A stretch of DNA of 64,000 nucleotides from Mactromeris polynyma (Eukaryota > Mollusca > Bivalvia > Venerida > Mactridae). The notes under the pieces are model-generated. The model did no database searches, was not told the DNA's origin, and saw only the letters and a list, made by a program, of their open reading frames with translations. How positions within the stretch are numbered: position 1 is the first letter of the stretch; each line of letters opens with the position of its first letter. A program made the position numbers and the translations under genes. Positions 25,702-38,332 of this stretch are shown one piece after another. The stretch spans positions 992,001 to 1,056,000 of the forward strand of contig JASFXZ010000039.1 in assembly GCA_032209605.1 (NCBI GenBank), given 5' to 3'.

Positions 25702-26074
25702 AGGCCATGCCATTTTATATTTTTGTTAAGCGTCCTTGTGTGTTTTGAGCTCTTTGAGCAAAAAAAAACATTTTTGTTAGTTTAAAAAATCGCCGAAGGA
25801 AGTAACTGCTGAGTCCTATGTAACTATTTTGTTTGAAAATAGAGAGAGAAAACTAGTCAGTTTTTCTGTTAGACTTCTAACACTTTATAAAGAAACAAGT
25901 TGTTTCCTTATATTTTATCATGTTTGTATATTTTATCATGTTTACCTCGTTAAAACATGTGAAATGATACATTGTCTATTATCTAGATTTGCGTTTTTTA
26001 AAACAACTTTGTGTGGCTCGGTTTTGCAAACCAAAGTCGACGCTTAACAAAAACAAAAAACAGTATGGTCTTGT
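25702..26074. mobile_element. AGGCCATGC...GTTAAGCGTC MITE, copy 1
   Basis: Left arm AGGCCATGCCATTTTATAT then TTTTTGTTAAGCGTC. The right arm is its inverse (GACGCTTAACAAAAAC, then CAGTATGGTCT). Internal blocks GTTTTGAGCTCTTTGAGC, ATCGCCGAAGGAAGT and GAAAACTAGTCAGTTTTT are shared in order with 48261-48509. No transposase is seen, and the superfamily is unassigned. Confidence 0.8.
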
Positions 26075-26439
26075 GTAATCCTGAGTTTGTTGTCATCTGT
26101 ACCTTGTTTATGCTGACCTCAGCTGTACTGGCATTTTTTTGAGTGTTTATTCTATGTTTATGTTGTTATTACTTTGATTTGCTTTCGTATTTTTTTTGCT
26201 ATGCTTTTGATATGTATGCCTGCGCTATTTGAAGCATCCGTTTCAATCCATCAATTTTTGGAGGAGTTATCATTATTTTACATGTATCATATCAATTTTT
26301 GGATCAATGTGTGATTTTCCCCGATTGTCTTAAATAAGAAATTACTCAAAGTAATGTTCAAGTATTGTATGGATATTGTATGTATTTGCATGCATACTGA
26401 ATTCTTTAATTTTGAGCATTTGTGCATTTTGATAGGGAT

Positions 26440-26575
26440 GTGAATTTTCCATTTTGTGGCCATCAGGACCATTTTTGAGATTGACGTTATTCCAAAATAT
26501 GCGGCCCCTTTGACCCCCGGCACAATTTTCTATTTTTTTCCACTTCACTGTTGGCATCTCTGTTTTGAATGACCT
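26440..26575 (-). repeat. Dispersed repeat GGGATGCCAACAGTGAAGTG
   Basis: On the - strand: AGAGATGCCAACAGTGAAGT, then GTGCCGGGGGTCAAAGGGG. The same two blocks in the same order lie at 62888-62960 on the + strand. This is probably one end of a larger CAGGGATG-type DNA transposon. Confidence 0.65.
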
Positions 26576-27027
26576 ATTCACTATATCTTTGCTTTCCGTA
26601 TGCGAAGAATATAGAAAATATCATTTCTTCCTCACTATATCTTTACATGTGTACTTGGTTTTCAGTTAATGGGATACTTAGTGACATTCCATGTATTGTT
26701 TATGTATTGTTGATTATTTATGTATGTCTTATATTAGTAATCAGATTTTTAATTTGTAAATGATTTGAATTATTTTTAAAACAAGCGCATTTGTTATACA
26801 AGCTTTTGACAGCATGTGCTCCTTTCTGGTCTTCCACTTGTACTTCTGTCTTCAATTTTGCTTCTGTATTTCATTTTTGGTTTTAATTATACTGAATAAG
26901 GGTCTAAATACAGTGATCAGTTTTTCTTAACAAGTTGTCCTAAAAAAGAGTGTAGCATTTGGTATTTTTTGACGCCTGTCATCACCATTTTCAAATTTTA
27001 AGATCAATGTAAATCTTATAAGAAAGT

Positions 27028-27050
27028 TTGGGGAGGGGGGGGGGGGGGCG
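27028..27050. repeat. Poly-G run
   Basis: A near-uninterrupted G tract of about 20 bases (GGGGAGGGG then a run of G). It could form a quadruplex. The exact length is likely to vary with sequencing error. Confidence 0.7.
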
Positions 27051-27628
27051 CTGATAACCATGTGATGACCATATTTCCACAACACAGCAGGAATGTCGGC
27101 AGTCTGTACTAACCCATATGTTTTGTTGTGCTATTTTTAGACGACATAGGTAAATAGACCCCAAAACCCCCAACCTTTCTACTTGTTCTTTCTTTGCCGT
27201 TCTCATCCCCGATACATTCCTTGTAAAGGTTGGCACACTCTTGTCTAGGTCATATACTGACCTTACCTGTGAATTAAGCTTGTATATGCCATGTGGCTCT
27301 ATTTTGCATTGAATATGTACTGAGAAAATATGAAAATAAATTTATATTTATAACAAATGATGGCATAATTTTGGAAGATTTTATTACAATCGATGGGTAT
27401 CACACTATTGAAATGTTTTTTTAACTAATTATTGTATACAGATTTTTTGAGTAACAATGTAATGACAATGGACTATGTTTGTATCTGGAAGCCAGTAATC
27501 TAGAGAGTGTAACTGTTATATTTGTTTATGAAGACTATTTTTATTGTTGAATGCAATATTGTATTGGTATTGTATAATTGTATTAAAGATACAGGAACTA
27601 TGAAATTAGTTATTTTTGTATGATTACA

Positions 27629-27900
27629 GTGGAAACTCCCTAATATGGAAACTCTCCTGTCTGGAAACTTCCTCTAACCAGACAATTTTCTGTCCCATTC
27701 AAGTTTCTCCAATACAACTATGAAAAATCCCCCACAGTCCGGATCTTCCCTACTTGTCTGAAAGGATTTTTCGGTCCAGATTGTTATTCTACACGTAAAA
27801 TAAATCTTCCAAAACCGGACGATAATTTTCCGCAAAAATACATCAGATAGTACAATGACTGAGAATTGAAAGAAGCCATAAAATGTTTAATTGCTTGGGG
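27629..27900 (+). mobile_element. pogo/Tigger-like element end (CAGTGGAAACTCCCTAAT)
   Basis: Starts ACAGTGGAAACTCCCTAAT and runs through CCCCCACAGTCCGGATC and AAACCGGACGATAATTTTCC into AATGACTGAGAATTGA. The same blocks occur at 41640-41815. Termini of the form CAGTGGAAMCTC...TAATCCG are known from pogo/Tigger elements. No intact transposase is present, and no right end is found here. Confidence 0.65.
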
Positions 27901-28064
27901 TGTAGACTATTGGACTTTACATACTGGACATAAATTGTAAGACAAGCATGTGAAGTGACATAATTACTGACAATTAAATGCATAATAGCAATACCCTAAG
28001 TTGTAATACCTAAAAAACATTTTTATGTATCGGTTGATCGAAGCCACACTCGTTATTCAATATA

Positions 28065-28150
28065 CAGTGGAAACTCTCTAAGCCGAAAAACCCTTCGCAC
28101 AAACTATAAAGTTCAGATTAGAGGCGATTCCAGATTGGTACTAGCAACAA
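28065..28150 (+). mobile_element. Second pogo-like left terminus
   Basis: ATACAGTGGAAACTCTCTAA followed by GCCGAAAAACCC repeats the terminus at 27.63 kb in the same orientation, 435 bp away. It is a solo end or a truncated copy. Confidence 0.5.
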
Positions 28151-28370
28151 TATACCAAAAATATTGTGCTTGGAAACAAAGACAGGATTTAACATTTTAC
28201 TGAACTTAAATGGATCTAAAATTAAATTTGATTGTACCACTGGTAAAAACCCATTTTTAGCAAAATCCAGATTTCGTGTATTGTGACAAATCGAATTCGA
28301 GAGGGAAAATACGAAAAAACAACGGAGATGTGAATAGAGGAAGCCTTAACACTGACTTGACGGATATTTG

Positions 28371-31300
28371 CTATACAGATATCCATGATTGTGTTTCATG
28401 ATCTGTTGATTCAAAGGATGTGTTTATTTCTAGCATCATTTTACTTATATGTTCAGGGATATAGTTAGTGGAATGTGATGGTTGCTGGGTATATTGTCCT
28501 GTGGGTGCAGCCTGGTGTCTGTCTCTCACAGTCAGTTTTTTTCCACATATCCTGTTGTCCATCTCATGTTTATTATTGTCATTCCTTGTTTGGTCATTTC
28601 TGTGATGCAATTCAACATCATTTGAAGCACTTTCCCGCTGTGAAACAACGTTGTCATTATTGTTACTGTTTGAAGTTGTAGAATTTCTTTCATTCCTTGA
28701 TGAGATATAAGATGCCTCTTCGATGCTTGCAGGATTTGTTGCATTGTTGAGTTGAGTTTCTGTAATGTTGGTACTAACTTTACCTGAAAGTATGAATTAG
28801 TCATGCTACATTACTCTGTAGGTAAAACTGAGCAAAACAAATAGACAAATTCAACGATGTTATTTCTCATTGAAATATTTATTAGTGATACGATGAGGCG
28901 TATGTTCGGTACGATGGTTTCTCTTTGGATAATGATAATTTTCAGTGAATTCTTGTTTAGTGAGGGAAAGTTGAATGTGTTTGCAAGACAAGACAGTTGC
29001 TGGTTGGACAGTTTATGAAAATGGGGAGAATCACATAGCCTTACCTTCAATATCTGGGATATTTAAGTTTTCAACTAGGAGATAATGCCCAAGATTTGAT
29101 GTTTTCAGATCATGAAAGTTAAGTTTATACCTTTCCTACATTTCATTGCCAGATAGATGAATACAGCTATGACGCCACAGATACCAAGTGAAAGGGCAAC
29201 TGTTATAGTTGCTATGACACTCGTGGATAGTTTGCCAGTGTTATCGTCCTGATTCACAATGATGGAAGTATGGTCTGTTGTCCTTATTCTCGAGTCTGTA
29301 TAGAATATCAAATGTAAATTATCGGTACACATTCTTACTCATCGAAGATCTACCGTAGTTCTCTGATTTGTCAAGGTTACCTCAGTCAAGCTTCAATGGA
29401 TACGATTTTAAGATTCAAAGAGATATGCTCTACTTAAATAGTCCTATATATATGTACTGATATTTCCAGCAAATTGTTGGGATATTGTAGATCCTTACAT
29501 TACCTCTTTCCATTGCCAACAGTCAATATCAAAATAAAATAGGGATGTCAGTGATTAACAAATTAACCAGTTATAACTGTCTGATTTATTGGTTAGTAAA
29601 ACCATTATACAGGTAATTGAAATAAAATCAAATTGAGTATGTATAATTGACTAAAATAATGCCGACGTTGGTACATCACAACTGTAAATATACAAATATG
29701 TATAATGTGTGCTACATGTATTAATGTTCAATGTCACAACCAGTCTGCTTGGTTTCACTATTAAGACCGACCGACTCGATAATAAGACCACTTTATGTCG
29801 GACCCATGGATGGTTTTAATAGTGGAACTTTACTGTATTACATATCATTTCAGATGAAATTTATCATTGACAAATCGTTGATGCAGTTTCACCTAGTGCC
29901 CCCCCCTTTTCAGACAGCCTTGACAAATAGAGCATACACAAACCTGTTGATATTGTTGACTGAGGGCACAGAGACAGCAGAGGTGGTAGGGACTTCTCGG
30001 AACAGTTACATGCTTGTATTCGGAGTCTGATTTTCTGTTCACTTGGTTGCTGGTATTGACAATGCACATCTGGTTCCTATCAAACAATGAGAAACAATAA
30101 AAATGAACTTGCATACAATGTTCTTTTATCAGGTTAGCTCAATTCCTAGTTTTTTGTACAAAAACTATTTTTTTTGGTGATCTAAGGGGTATTGCTCTGA
30201 CTTTTACTACCCCGCCATTAGAAGAATTGGTGAAGGGGCATTAAGTGTTGCCCCTGTCAGTCCGTCAGTGCTAAAATTGGTTTCTGATTAATAATTCTTG
30301 AAAGGAGGGATGGATTCAAATCATATTGGGCACAAACATAGGATAACACAATAGAGGTCAAGATTGATTTCAGTAACCATTCACCAATTTTGGGAGGAGT
30401 TAAGTCCTTTTTGCACAGAATAAAATTGATTTCCGATCAATAACTCCTGTAGGATGGATATTCAATCAGGGCACATAAGCACAGGGTAATAAAAGTATAG
30501 GTCAAGTTTGATTTCAGTTACAATCTGCCCATTTTGTATGGCCCTTTGTTCACTTAAATATTTGGTTTTAAATATTTCTAGATGAAAGGATTCAATTCAG
30601 ATTGGTTCAAAATTATTTATCCTTTACAAAGTATTTACCCAAAGTCCATAGTGGGGGCAACCATTTCATTGTTTTTGTCAATGAGCATTCTTTCCCCCCT
30701 TTTTTGTAAACTCCAGCTGGTGGTCAATGCATGATAATCTTAAATGAAATCACATGGATAAACGTAGTTGTGTGAATTGACAACATGTGTGTCTGTTTTA
30801 ATTATACCATACCAGCTTCACCAGTCACCATCACCACAAGGACAATAAACGTAGTTGTGTGAATTGTGCAATATTTGATTTACTTGCCATGCTGGAAATT
30901 GGCTGGAATTCCATGTATATATAAAAAGGGCTGGACATGGTTGAGTGTAACCTTCCAAGCACATACTCCAACTTGTACAGTTGTCCATCATCTGGAATCA
31001 TTATTAAATATGTCATGTATAAATTTTGTAGTAACACATTTTTGACACATATACATTTTACCAGTTCTATGCTGACATATGGTCTCTCAAAACAGGACTG
31101 ATAAACATATATATTGTAAGACAGATTTAATTTTTTTAATGTAAAAAAAAATCAAGAATAGTTTGAATTATCTATCAAAGATTATTTCAAAAAATCAACA
31201 ATAGTTTGAATTATCTATCAAAGATTTTTTTAATTGAATTGCTTAGGTGGAGGATATTTTCATGTGATGATTTCCGGACTATAAATTTCATTGTTTCTAA

Positions 31301-33883
31301 TATACAAATATCACTGTAATTAACAATGCAGCCTTTGACCTCTGACAAAAGCAGAAATAACGGACAATGAATGTTATAGATAAATGTATTATCAAATTGG
31401 TAGATCTAAATGAACTTTTAAAAAATGAAAAAGTACTAATTGTTAGAAGATTGTGGTATATTAGTACCGGTACTATTTCTCTTTTGCCATATTTCATTAT
31501 AATTAGTACCATATAGTGTAGATCAAACTGAATTCACAAGAACTTTCTACCGATTCGTAAAATCAACAGACTTTTACCTTTTCAATGATTTCAAAAAGCC
31601 TTTAATTCACACTACAACATAAAACTAATATTTTTGGATATAACTGGTACTTTTAATGTATTCCGAGAATTTTTAATATTCATCCATTGAATTTAGGAAA
31701 TAAAGCAAAAGTTTTACACAGTAATCTAAAGTATACATTTATACTTACTGGTTAGTATTCTCGATGATATACAAAACTGGTTGTAATTTTGAACATCAAA
31801 CTCCAAATAGCTGGAAAAGTTACAGTTCTGTGCTTGACATTGTATTTGTTGATCTGAAAAACCGAGCAATATACTTGACAACACAATACTTATTTGCGCT
31901 TCATGAACATTTCAGACAAAACTTCGGTATTTCAAATTAAATATACACTGTCACATCATTAAAATTTGTACATTATGCGTTTTTAAATACAGTAAAACCT
32001 CAATAATAAGACCACCATTGGGACCCTTGAAACAGGTCTTAATATTGAGGTGGTCTTAATATTGAGGTTGAATAAAGAGCAAAACAGTGAAAATGGACTT
32101 TAAAAATCTGTTCTAAATATTGAGTTGGTCTTTATGTGAGTTTACTGTAAGTGTTTTTTGTTGCTTAAAAAACTGCATTAATAGTAAACCTAACAGGAGT
32201 TCAAGTATTACACACCAGTGCTACATGAAGTGGATGTCTTATGTTCTTTCAATAATTAAGATAACTCAGCATTATTCTTAGTCTTTAGTACAGTAAAACC
32301 TCGATAATAAGACTCCCATTGGGACCCTTGAAAACAAGTCTTAATATTGAGGTGGTCTTAATATTGAAGTGGTCTTAATATTGAGGTGGTCTTAATATTG
32401 AGGTGGTCTTAATATTGAGGTGGTCTTAATATTAAGGTGGTCTTATTATTGAGATGGTCTTTAAGTGAGGTTTGACTGTACTACTGAATGTAACAGCCCT
32501 TTCTGAATAAACCAATGAAGGCAATTGTTTCTAATCTTGTTTTTTTAATCAGCTTTGAATTTGGAACATCAAATTCTAGAATGAAATAAAGAGTTAGGTA
32601 TCGTAAGAACTTACATTGTGTATCTATGGGTAAATCTGTTCTATTGTTTAGTGTCTGTAAGATACAATGAAAGAAGTAATCCAAGGACGGAAGGTAAAAG
32701 TACTGATTTTCAAACAGGCATATACTATGCACTCTACAATGTTTTGCCCCAGGGGGGATACACAAGACTTTTGACAGAAGACGATTCCCAACCGGTGGGA
32801 ATTTGACACCCATAATGATTCCAGGGCCTAGGAAATAGACTTGGGTTGGATTTTTAATAGATCCTGGTAATGGGGAATTAGACATCTCCCACAGTTGGGA
32901 TTTGGACAAAACGCTTAGCTCTAGGCTCTCTCTTATATGTATTGAATTGAACCTTTAGTATTAGAAATGTTACAGTCAATTACTTAACTATTATTCTGTC
33001 ATTATGATTACCCTGTTATATGTATCTTTGTAATTAATTGTTTACCTCATTATGTCATGTATTGCATGGTATGAGTGAAATAAACTGAATTGAATTGAAT
33101 TGAAAGGGTGGAGAAATAGACCCCAAAACACAAATTGCCCAATTCCCCTGGATCAGGATGTCACACCCTTCCCCCTGTGGCCAAATTTCATAGTTGCATA
33201 ATTCTCATGCATGTCCTGTGTATGAGATAAGGAGTCATTAACAAACTGGTACTCCGTTTTTTTACAACTTTAAAGATGGACTTAAAAAGATGACTGTGTC
33301 TCACATTAGTTTAAACACATGATTGTAAGACATGCATATAACTTATATCAATCACTCTCTATGACTGCTTCCTGGTTTGCTAATCATGCAGTACTTGAAC
33401 CTCATTCAGAGGTTAAGCAGTTGACGATTCAACAACACTCAAGGCCAGAGTTCAACTTGCAACCTTCAGGTTAGGAGTCAGTTGTTTTTACTCCTCGACA
33501 AAATGCCTTCCCTAATCTATTCCTTATCCAATACAAATCATTGCTTCATATAATCTCGAATTTATGTATTTAAAACACAAACACTCAACAGTAGGCACAA
33601 TGGGTATTTTTGATAACTTTCAATTGTGTTACTGCATGTAACAATAAACATAATCAATATACATATAAAGTGTCACATTATAAGCAAAATATCTAAAATA
33701 TTAGTAACAATTGTTACTAAACTGACCCTAAAGTAAACATGTAAATGTACTCACCTTATTGTCCTCAGTTAATCTATGATCACAAACAATTTGAGGATTT
33801 ATTTGATCAACTAACACTTTCCCATAAGCATATAAATTTAATACAAAAACAATCCACAATAATTTTGCCATCATCAATAACAT
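28371..33883 (-). CDS. Unrecognised type I single-pass membrane protein
   Basis: Seven exons, 33755-33883, 32615-32654, 31749-31853, 30884-30991, 29944-30069, 29131-29295 and 28371-28783, give 1086 nt and 361 aa with clean GT-AG sites. Residues 1-21 (MLLMMAKLLWIVFVLNLYAY...) form a signal peptide. The ectodomain (~22-192) has eight cysteines (34, 62, 67, 84, 131, 148, 150, 162) and N-glycosylation sequons at 47, 68 and 149. Residues ~193-220 are one transmembrane helix, ending in the basic stop-transfer MKCRKG. The 141-residue tail is rich in N, S and T. Introns 2-6 are all phase 1, the pattern of shuffled extracellular modules. I recognise no domain family. A receptor or adhesion role is inference. 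Exon 4 (cysteine-free in this frame) is skippable without frame change. Confidence 0.8.
29755..29838. mobile_element. Degenerate CAGTAAAACC MITE remnant
   Basis: TCACTATTAAGACCGACCGA, AATAAGACCACTT and GGAACTTTACTGTA keep the outline of the family, but about 80 bases are deleted relative to full copies. It lies in the membrane-protein intron between exons 5 and 6. Confidence 0.55.
30180..30700 (+). repeat. Interspersed repeat with two ~125 bp internal modules
   Basis: Two successive modules share TTGATTTCCGATCAATAACT / GGTTTCTGATTAATAATTC, GGATGGATTCAAATCA / GGATATTCAATCAGGGCAC, GGTCAAGTTTGATTTCAGTT and a GGCCCTTT-like end. The internal tandem structure is clear. From memory, such modules are common in bivalve genomes, but I cannot search here. 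It lies in the membrane-protein intron between exons 4 and 5. Confidence 0.6.
31990..32147. mobile_element. CAGTAAAACC MITE, copy 4
   Basis: CAGTAAAACCTCAATAATAA on the left, GAGTTTACTG on the right, TA flanks. It is in the intron between exons 2 and 3 of the membrane-protein gene. It is shorter than other copies, with loss near the right side. Confidence 0.85.
32291..32478. mobile_element. CAGTAAAACC MITE, copy 5, with internal expansion
   Basis: CAGTAAAACCTCGATAATAA to GAGGTTTGACTG with TA flanks. The usual central spacer (containing AGAGCAAAACAGTGAAAAT) is gone and is replaced by six or seven tandem copies of a 17-mer, GGTCTTAATATTGAGGT. It is in the same intron as copy 4, ~145 bp away. 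Confidence 0.85.
32930..33104 (+). mobile_element. LINE 3' end with (TTGAA)n tail
   Basis: Ends TGAAATAAACTGAATTGAAT followed by repeated TTGAA, preceded by AT-rich non-coding sequence. A short microsatellite-like pentamer tail after AATAAA-like sequence is typical of the 3' end of some non-LTR retrotransposons. No coding part remains. It lies in intron 1 of the membrane-protein gene. Confidence 0.5.
33325..33500 (-). repeat. tRNA-like SINE (AATCAC...ATGACT family)
   Basis: Longest of three copies. On the - strand a B-box-like GGTTGCAAGTTGAAC is followed ~100 bases on by CCAGGAAGCAGTCATAGAGA and GTGATTGATATAAGTT. The latter blocks are shared with 21.15 kb and 9.45 kb. Intronic. Confidence 0.5.
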
Positions 33884-34479
33884 GTTGAATATATTATACC
33901 AGTAATACTACTTACATCTAAATGTATCACATTAAGTTGATCATATCAGTTAGGTTCATTTAAGTCATGCTTTACAATAGCTGATGATGATGAGTCAATC
34001 ACTGATAATCAGGTTATCTTCGCAGGCTTTGTTAGTTTTATTTATTATCAACATAAGTCAAAATTGATACAGTTATCTATTTATTTGCTGGCATCTACAA
34101 TTTACGTTCAATCATTGTGTTTTCTGTCATTATCAGATTTATTAGATAATTTTCACATGTTTTATGAAAAAATAAATAATTTCTGTCATTAAAAAAAATC
34201 TGTCAGGAGAAGATGAAGCAGTCTTTGAATACACTGGTAAAATTATTTGACTGTTTTAACTTTTTAACTAGAACAAATAAAGAATTAAGTGTTTTTTCAA
34301 TCCATGCTATGTAATACTAGTACAAGAGGGCTGGGATAGACCCTGTTACTTTACGTGAATATACAGTGGAAACAGAGGGAACACTTAAGGGGTCAAAGCA
34401 GACCCCAAAAGACAATCCTGATCATAGTCATGGGGTGGGGAGGCTATTAGACTCAAAGGACTGAGCCTATGGAGTCTGG

Positions 34480-34615
34480 TGAAAAACTTGGCCCCAAAAC
34501 CATTTTTTCTTTACATTGTAAGTAATTTGACTATAAAATGGTAAAGTCCAGTCAAGAATTAGCGAAATGACCCTCGAGATTTAGCCCCTATTGAAGCCCC
34601 TGTGGTTCCCATCCT
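34480..34615 (+). repeat. Dispersed repeat (ATAAAATGGTAAAGTCC family)
   Basis: CTATAAAATGGTAAAGTCC, AAATGACCCTCGAGATT and GAAGCCCCTGTGG recur at 44050-44232 and, inverted, at 59950-60150. Inverted-repeat ends (GGGGTTTCATTGG versus AGAACCGCTGTG-like) are weak, so I leave the class open. Confidence 0.55.
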
Positions 34616-34619
34616 ACTT

Positions 34620-37600
34620 TTGCTAATCAGACATGAAGTACCATCTAGAACAGATGTAAGGACGGTTATTATACATTTATTTTCTTCATGATTCTATTGG
34701 TTAGACCATAATCAACACAACTCAAAGAACTTATTAAAAAAAAGGTGTGCCATTGTTTTTTTTTGTTGACATGAAATCATTAGATGTATTCAAGCATCAT
34801 TTAGACTGGACTTCATATTACATTAATGCTCTATTAAAACACAGCTGGTGCTTTGTTATCTCAATTCTATGCAAAGAAATCATTACATTGTAGTAAAACT
34901 ATTTACAGGCAGTATGATATACTCGATGCCAATAAAAACGCAACTAAAAATTGTTCGCATCAACACGATGACATTATAAAGAAATAACTATATTTTTATT
35001 CTCAAACATAATTTCCTAAACTTAATCAATTATGAAATATGAATACTAGGGCCATAGTTTGATTTCTTTATGATGAATGATTTACATATTTGTAACAATA
35101 AAACGCGTTTAACACTTGAAACAAAATGAAGGCCAAGTGAAATAGTTGCGTTTTTAATGGAGTTAAGTATACTTCTTACAACAGCTGGTCTATAATGAAA
35201 GGCTCGATCATAGTGCATGGACAAGCTTTATAATAGGAATATTTTATTACTTTTCTCCTGAAATACAGAAAGTCTCTTCATCATATGATATAAGCATCCA
35301 GTCTGTAGTGAATGTATGACAATATATCTGGAATTTTACAGTTGGGTAAATATTGAAGAAACAGCAACAAAATGAGTTGTTATTTAAAATGTAGGGCAGT
35401 ATATCATCTTGTTTACGCACAGAAGCAAAGCAAATATAAAAGTGACATTTTTAATAATTCTCTCATTTCTGCTTGATAGCATTATATGTAATTGATGTAT
35501 TGACAAAATCTGTTAGGGACATGTAGAACACATGCCATGTCAACATACACAGGACAGACCAGAAGGAAAACTTATATGGAGACTGCTTATTAAGCAGACT
35601 GGTCCTATATCACAAGAAAATAAATATCTTTTTCAATTTTATTTCTTTTCTTACAATGCATACATCTGGCAATATTTCATTGCATTTGGTATATGTAATT
35701 CCCTATACAGTAATTAAACAGTAATTATCACGATTAATACATGCACTTCTCCACAAATGTAACAATATTAACTCATACGTACAAGTGAATAATACAAAAA
35801 AATCAGGTTAAATTCATTGCTTGGTGATAACCAGGCGGTACCCTCTAAAGCTGTACAACATTTTTCATATTTTCAAAACTAAAGAGGGCAATGCCTATCT
35901 TCAGGTACATAGACATACATCTTCAGGAAATATATAAAATCTTCCCCAACACCATTTTTACAGAAAACAATGACAGTAACCGAGAAGCATATTTTATAAG
36001 GCCAAACAGCAAAGCAGGACAACCACATTTCGAGGGTTCAACGCAGGACTATCGTAACTCCAATATAAACTGAACCCTCAATTTGTGGTTGCTAAAACAC
36101 ATATTGTATCAGACAATGAAATAAAGGTATTAGAAAAACAATATGTGTACCTTTGCATATTAAGCCAATGAGCTTCAATTTCATCAATAAAAAAGTGCCA
36201 TATTTTATTTTATTTTTTATTTAGCAATAAACTGTTAATTCACAATTTCTGATATAAACAAAATATTACATTCATGTTAATAAATGGTTGAATGGATTAA
36301 ACCATATGAGAGGCTCAAGGTACTCCTTAGAGAACAAGTTTACATCTAACTCTTTGAATATTCTTTCAGAAGCACACAGAAAAACTAGAACCACGAAGAC
36401 AATAAAAGAAAATGTGCGACAATAAAGACTTACATGACTGCATAACAACAATCAACACAGAAGTAGAACAATCAACAAACTGGGCAGAAAATATATTTGG
36501 CTATGCAGGCTAAAAATAATACACTGCATTGAACAACTTCGAAACCTGAAATAATTTCAGACTCCCTATAGTTGATAAAAAAGAAATTAAGATAGTCTAC
36601 ACTCAATACTTATAATTCATTCCACTTTGTTTCTACACAAATTCATAGTTTTCCGTAAAAAATCTTAGTAAGAGCATTAATTTGTGAACTCGTGTGAGAT
36701 GGAGATGCCAGGCAGTACAATGTATAGCAAGGTAAGCAGTAATCTTTTCTTTCAAAAATAAAATGGACTAAATGAAGTACTGGAAGAACAGGGTCCGGGT
36801 GTAAATACATTTCATCTACATTATCAGTAAGTAGTACTATTTCACTGACTAGAAATAAGTGAATCTATCTAAACTTGACTCTATAACACAAATATATAGA
36901 TATATATTACACATATGTGACATTTAAACAACCATAAGGCTTAATAATACTAAATATACAAATTTAACAACAGAACTATAACATAAGACTGGATCGTTCA
37001 GACAACAAACCAGTCAAAAGACATTGTTACAACACTCTCCAGACAAAATGTATTCCATATAAAATCACCCATGTTCACATACATAACAGTCCGCTCAATG
37101 TAAGTTTATAATTCAACGCAGAATATAAACATACAGAAATTATATATCATTTTAAATTTAGAGCTGAAGGCAAGAGCAGCTTTTAACAACACATTTCTAT
37201 CAAAATCTTGTGTATAATATAACTTTCCAAATAATCTCAAAATGTTTCAGTGCTCACAATAAACAGCATAAGATCATACGTCTGCGTTACTAGTTTATAC
37301 ATATTCCTTAACAACAGTTACTACAATTGCAGACGTCACGTAGAGCATAGAATGCGTAACAATACTGCTGATTCTAATCTTGGTTATTGAACAAATTAAA
37401 CATTTTATCAACTGGAAAACAAAATATTCCTGACCATCACAGCGACAACAACAACAACATAAACAACAACAATGTGTGATCAGGAATTTAACAATATTAT
37501 CAATTTAAGTTTTGATTACAGAAAAAAACTGCACTGTAAAGGCTGAAACTGTTTGGGATAAGATTCATACACACAGTATGATAATATTAACATACTTAAC

Positions 37601-38330
37601 GCCATTAAAAATGCAACTATTTGCCCTAGACTATGTACCTTTAATGTCTAGTTATATTATGGTTAAAATTTTAACAATTGCTAAAGTCGCAAATCTACAA
37701 AAAAATCTTCATCAATGTCCAGAAAATACCTTAAATTCATGACTACCAGGGAAAAAGGCAATAACTTAAGTAAAGACAATAATTAATATCTTTTCAAGAC
37801 TTCCATATAATAAAAGTAGAGATTCTAAGGGTTTATCTAAAGACCGAATTTAAACTATTTTGTCTTTTTCAAAAAACATTTCTCTTGAAGTGGATACAAT
37901 TCCTGTCTAAAAATGGATTGGCATTGATAATTTAATGTCTTGATCTGTATAGGGGGCATACCTCAGCCATATGTTAACTACATAATTAACAAGAAAATTA
38001 GTGGTTGTCATGTTTAAGAAACAATTAAACTACGATACTATCTTCTCTTTCATCCGTTAATACTAACAATCTTTAAAATAATTATCCAACTTAATACTGT
38101 ATCTCTCATAGATGGATTATCTAAAGCAAACATCAAAAGCAATTGTTTGAGAATGATAATAAAATTGAGTAAGAATCAGACTCATGTTTATCATCCTGTA
38201 ATCCTGCATAAATAGCAATTTACAGCAAGCAGCAACAGAACAGGATAAAACTTATAGAACTTTGACATGATCAATCCCCCAACCCCCCAATAGTAAGGGC
38301 AAGCAAAAAACTGTTACATTTACAATATAC
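34620..38330. other. Gene-free AT-rich stretch
   Basis: No exon with plausible protein character and no repeat shared with the rest of the window was seen. It may be intergenic or part of a long untranslated transcript. Nothing in it decides between these. Confidence 0.4.
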
Positions 38331-38332
38331 AG

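Larger units (their letters stand above)
23992..28370. other. Intergenic region between ADP-ribosylglycohydrolase and membrane protein
   Basis: No coding exons recognised. It contains the SINE at 24.5 kb, the hAT element at 24.9 kb, the MITE at 25.7 kb, the repeats at 26.4 and 27.6-28.1 kb and the poly-G tract, listed separately. AATAAA motifs near 24125 and 24440 could polyadenylate the + strand gene. Confidence 0.5.

Noticed and set aside
32481..32909. 142-codon - strand ORF in the membrane-protein locus
   Set aside because: Only a 40 nt part (32615-32654) works as an exon with proper splice sites. The rest is intron, including sequence next to a MITE.
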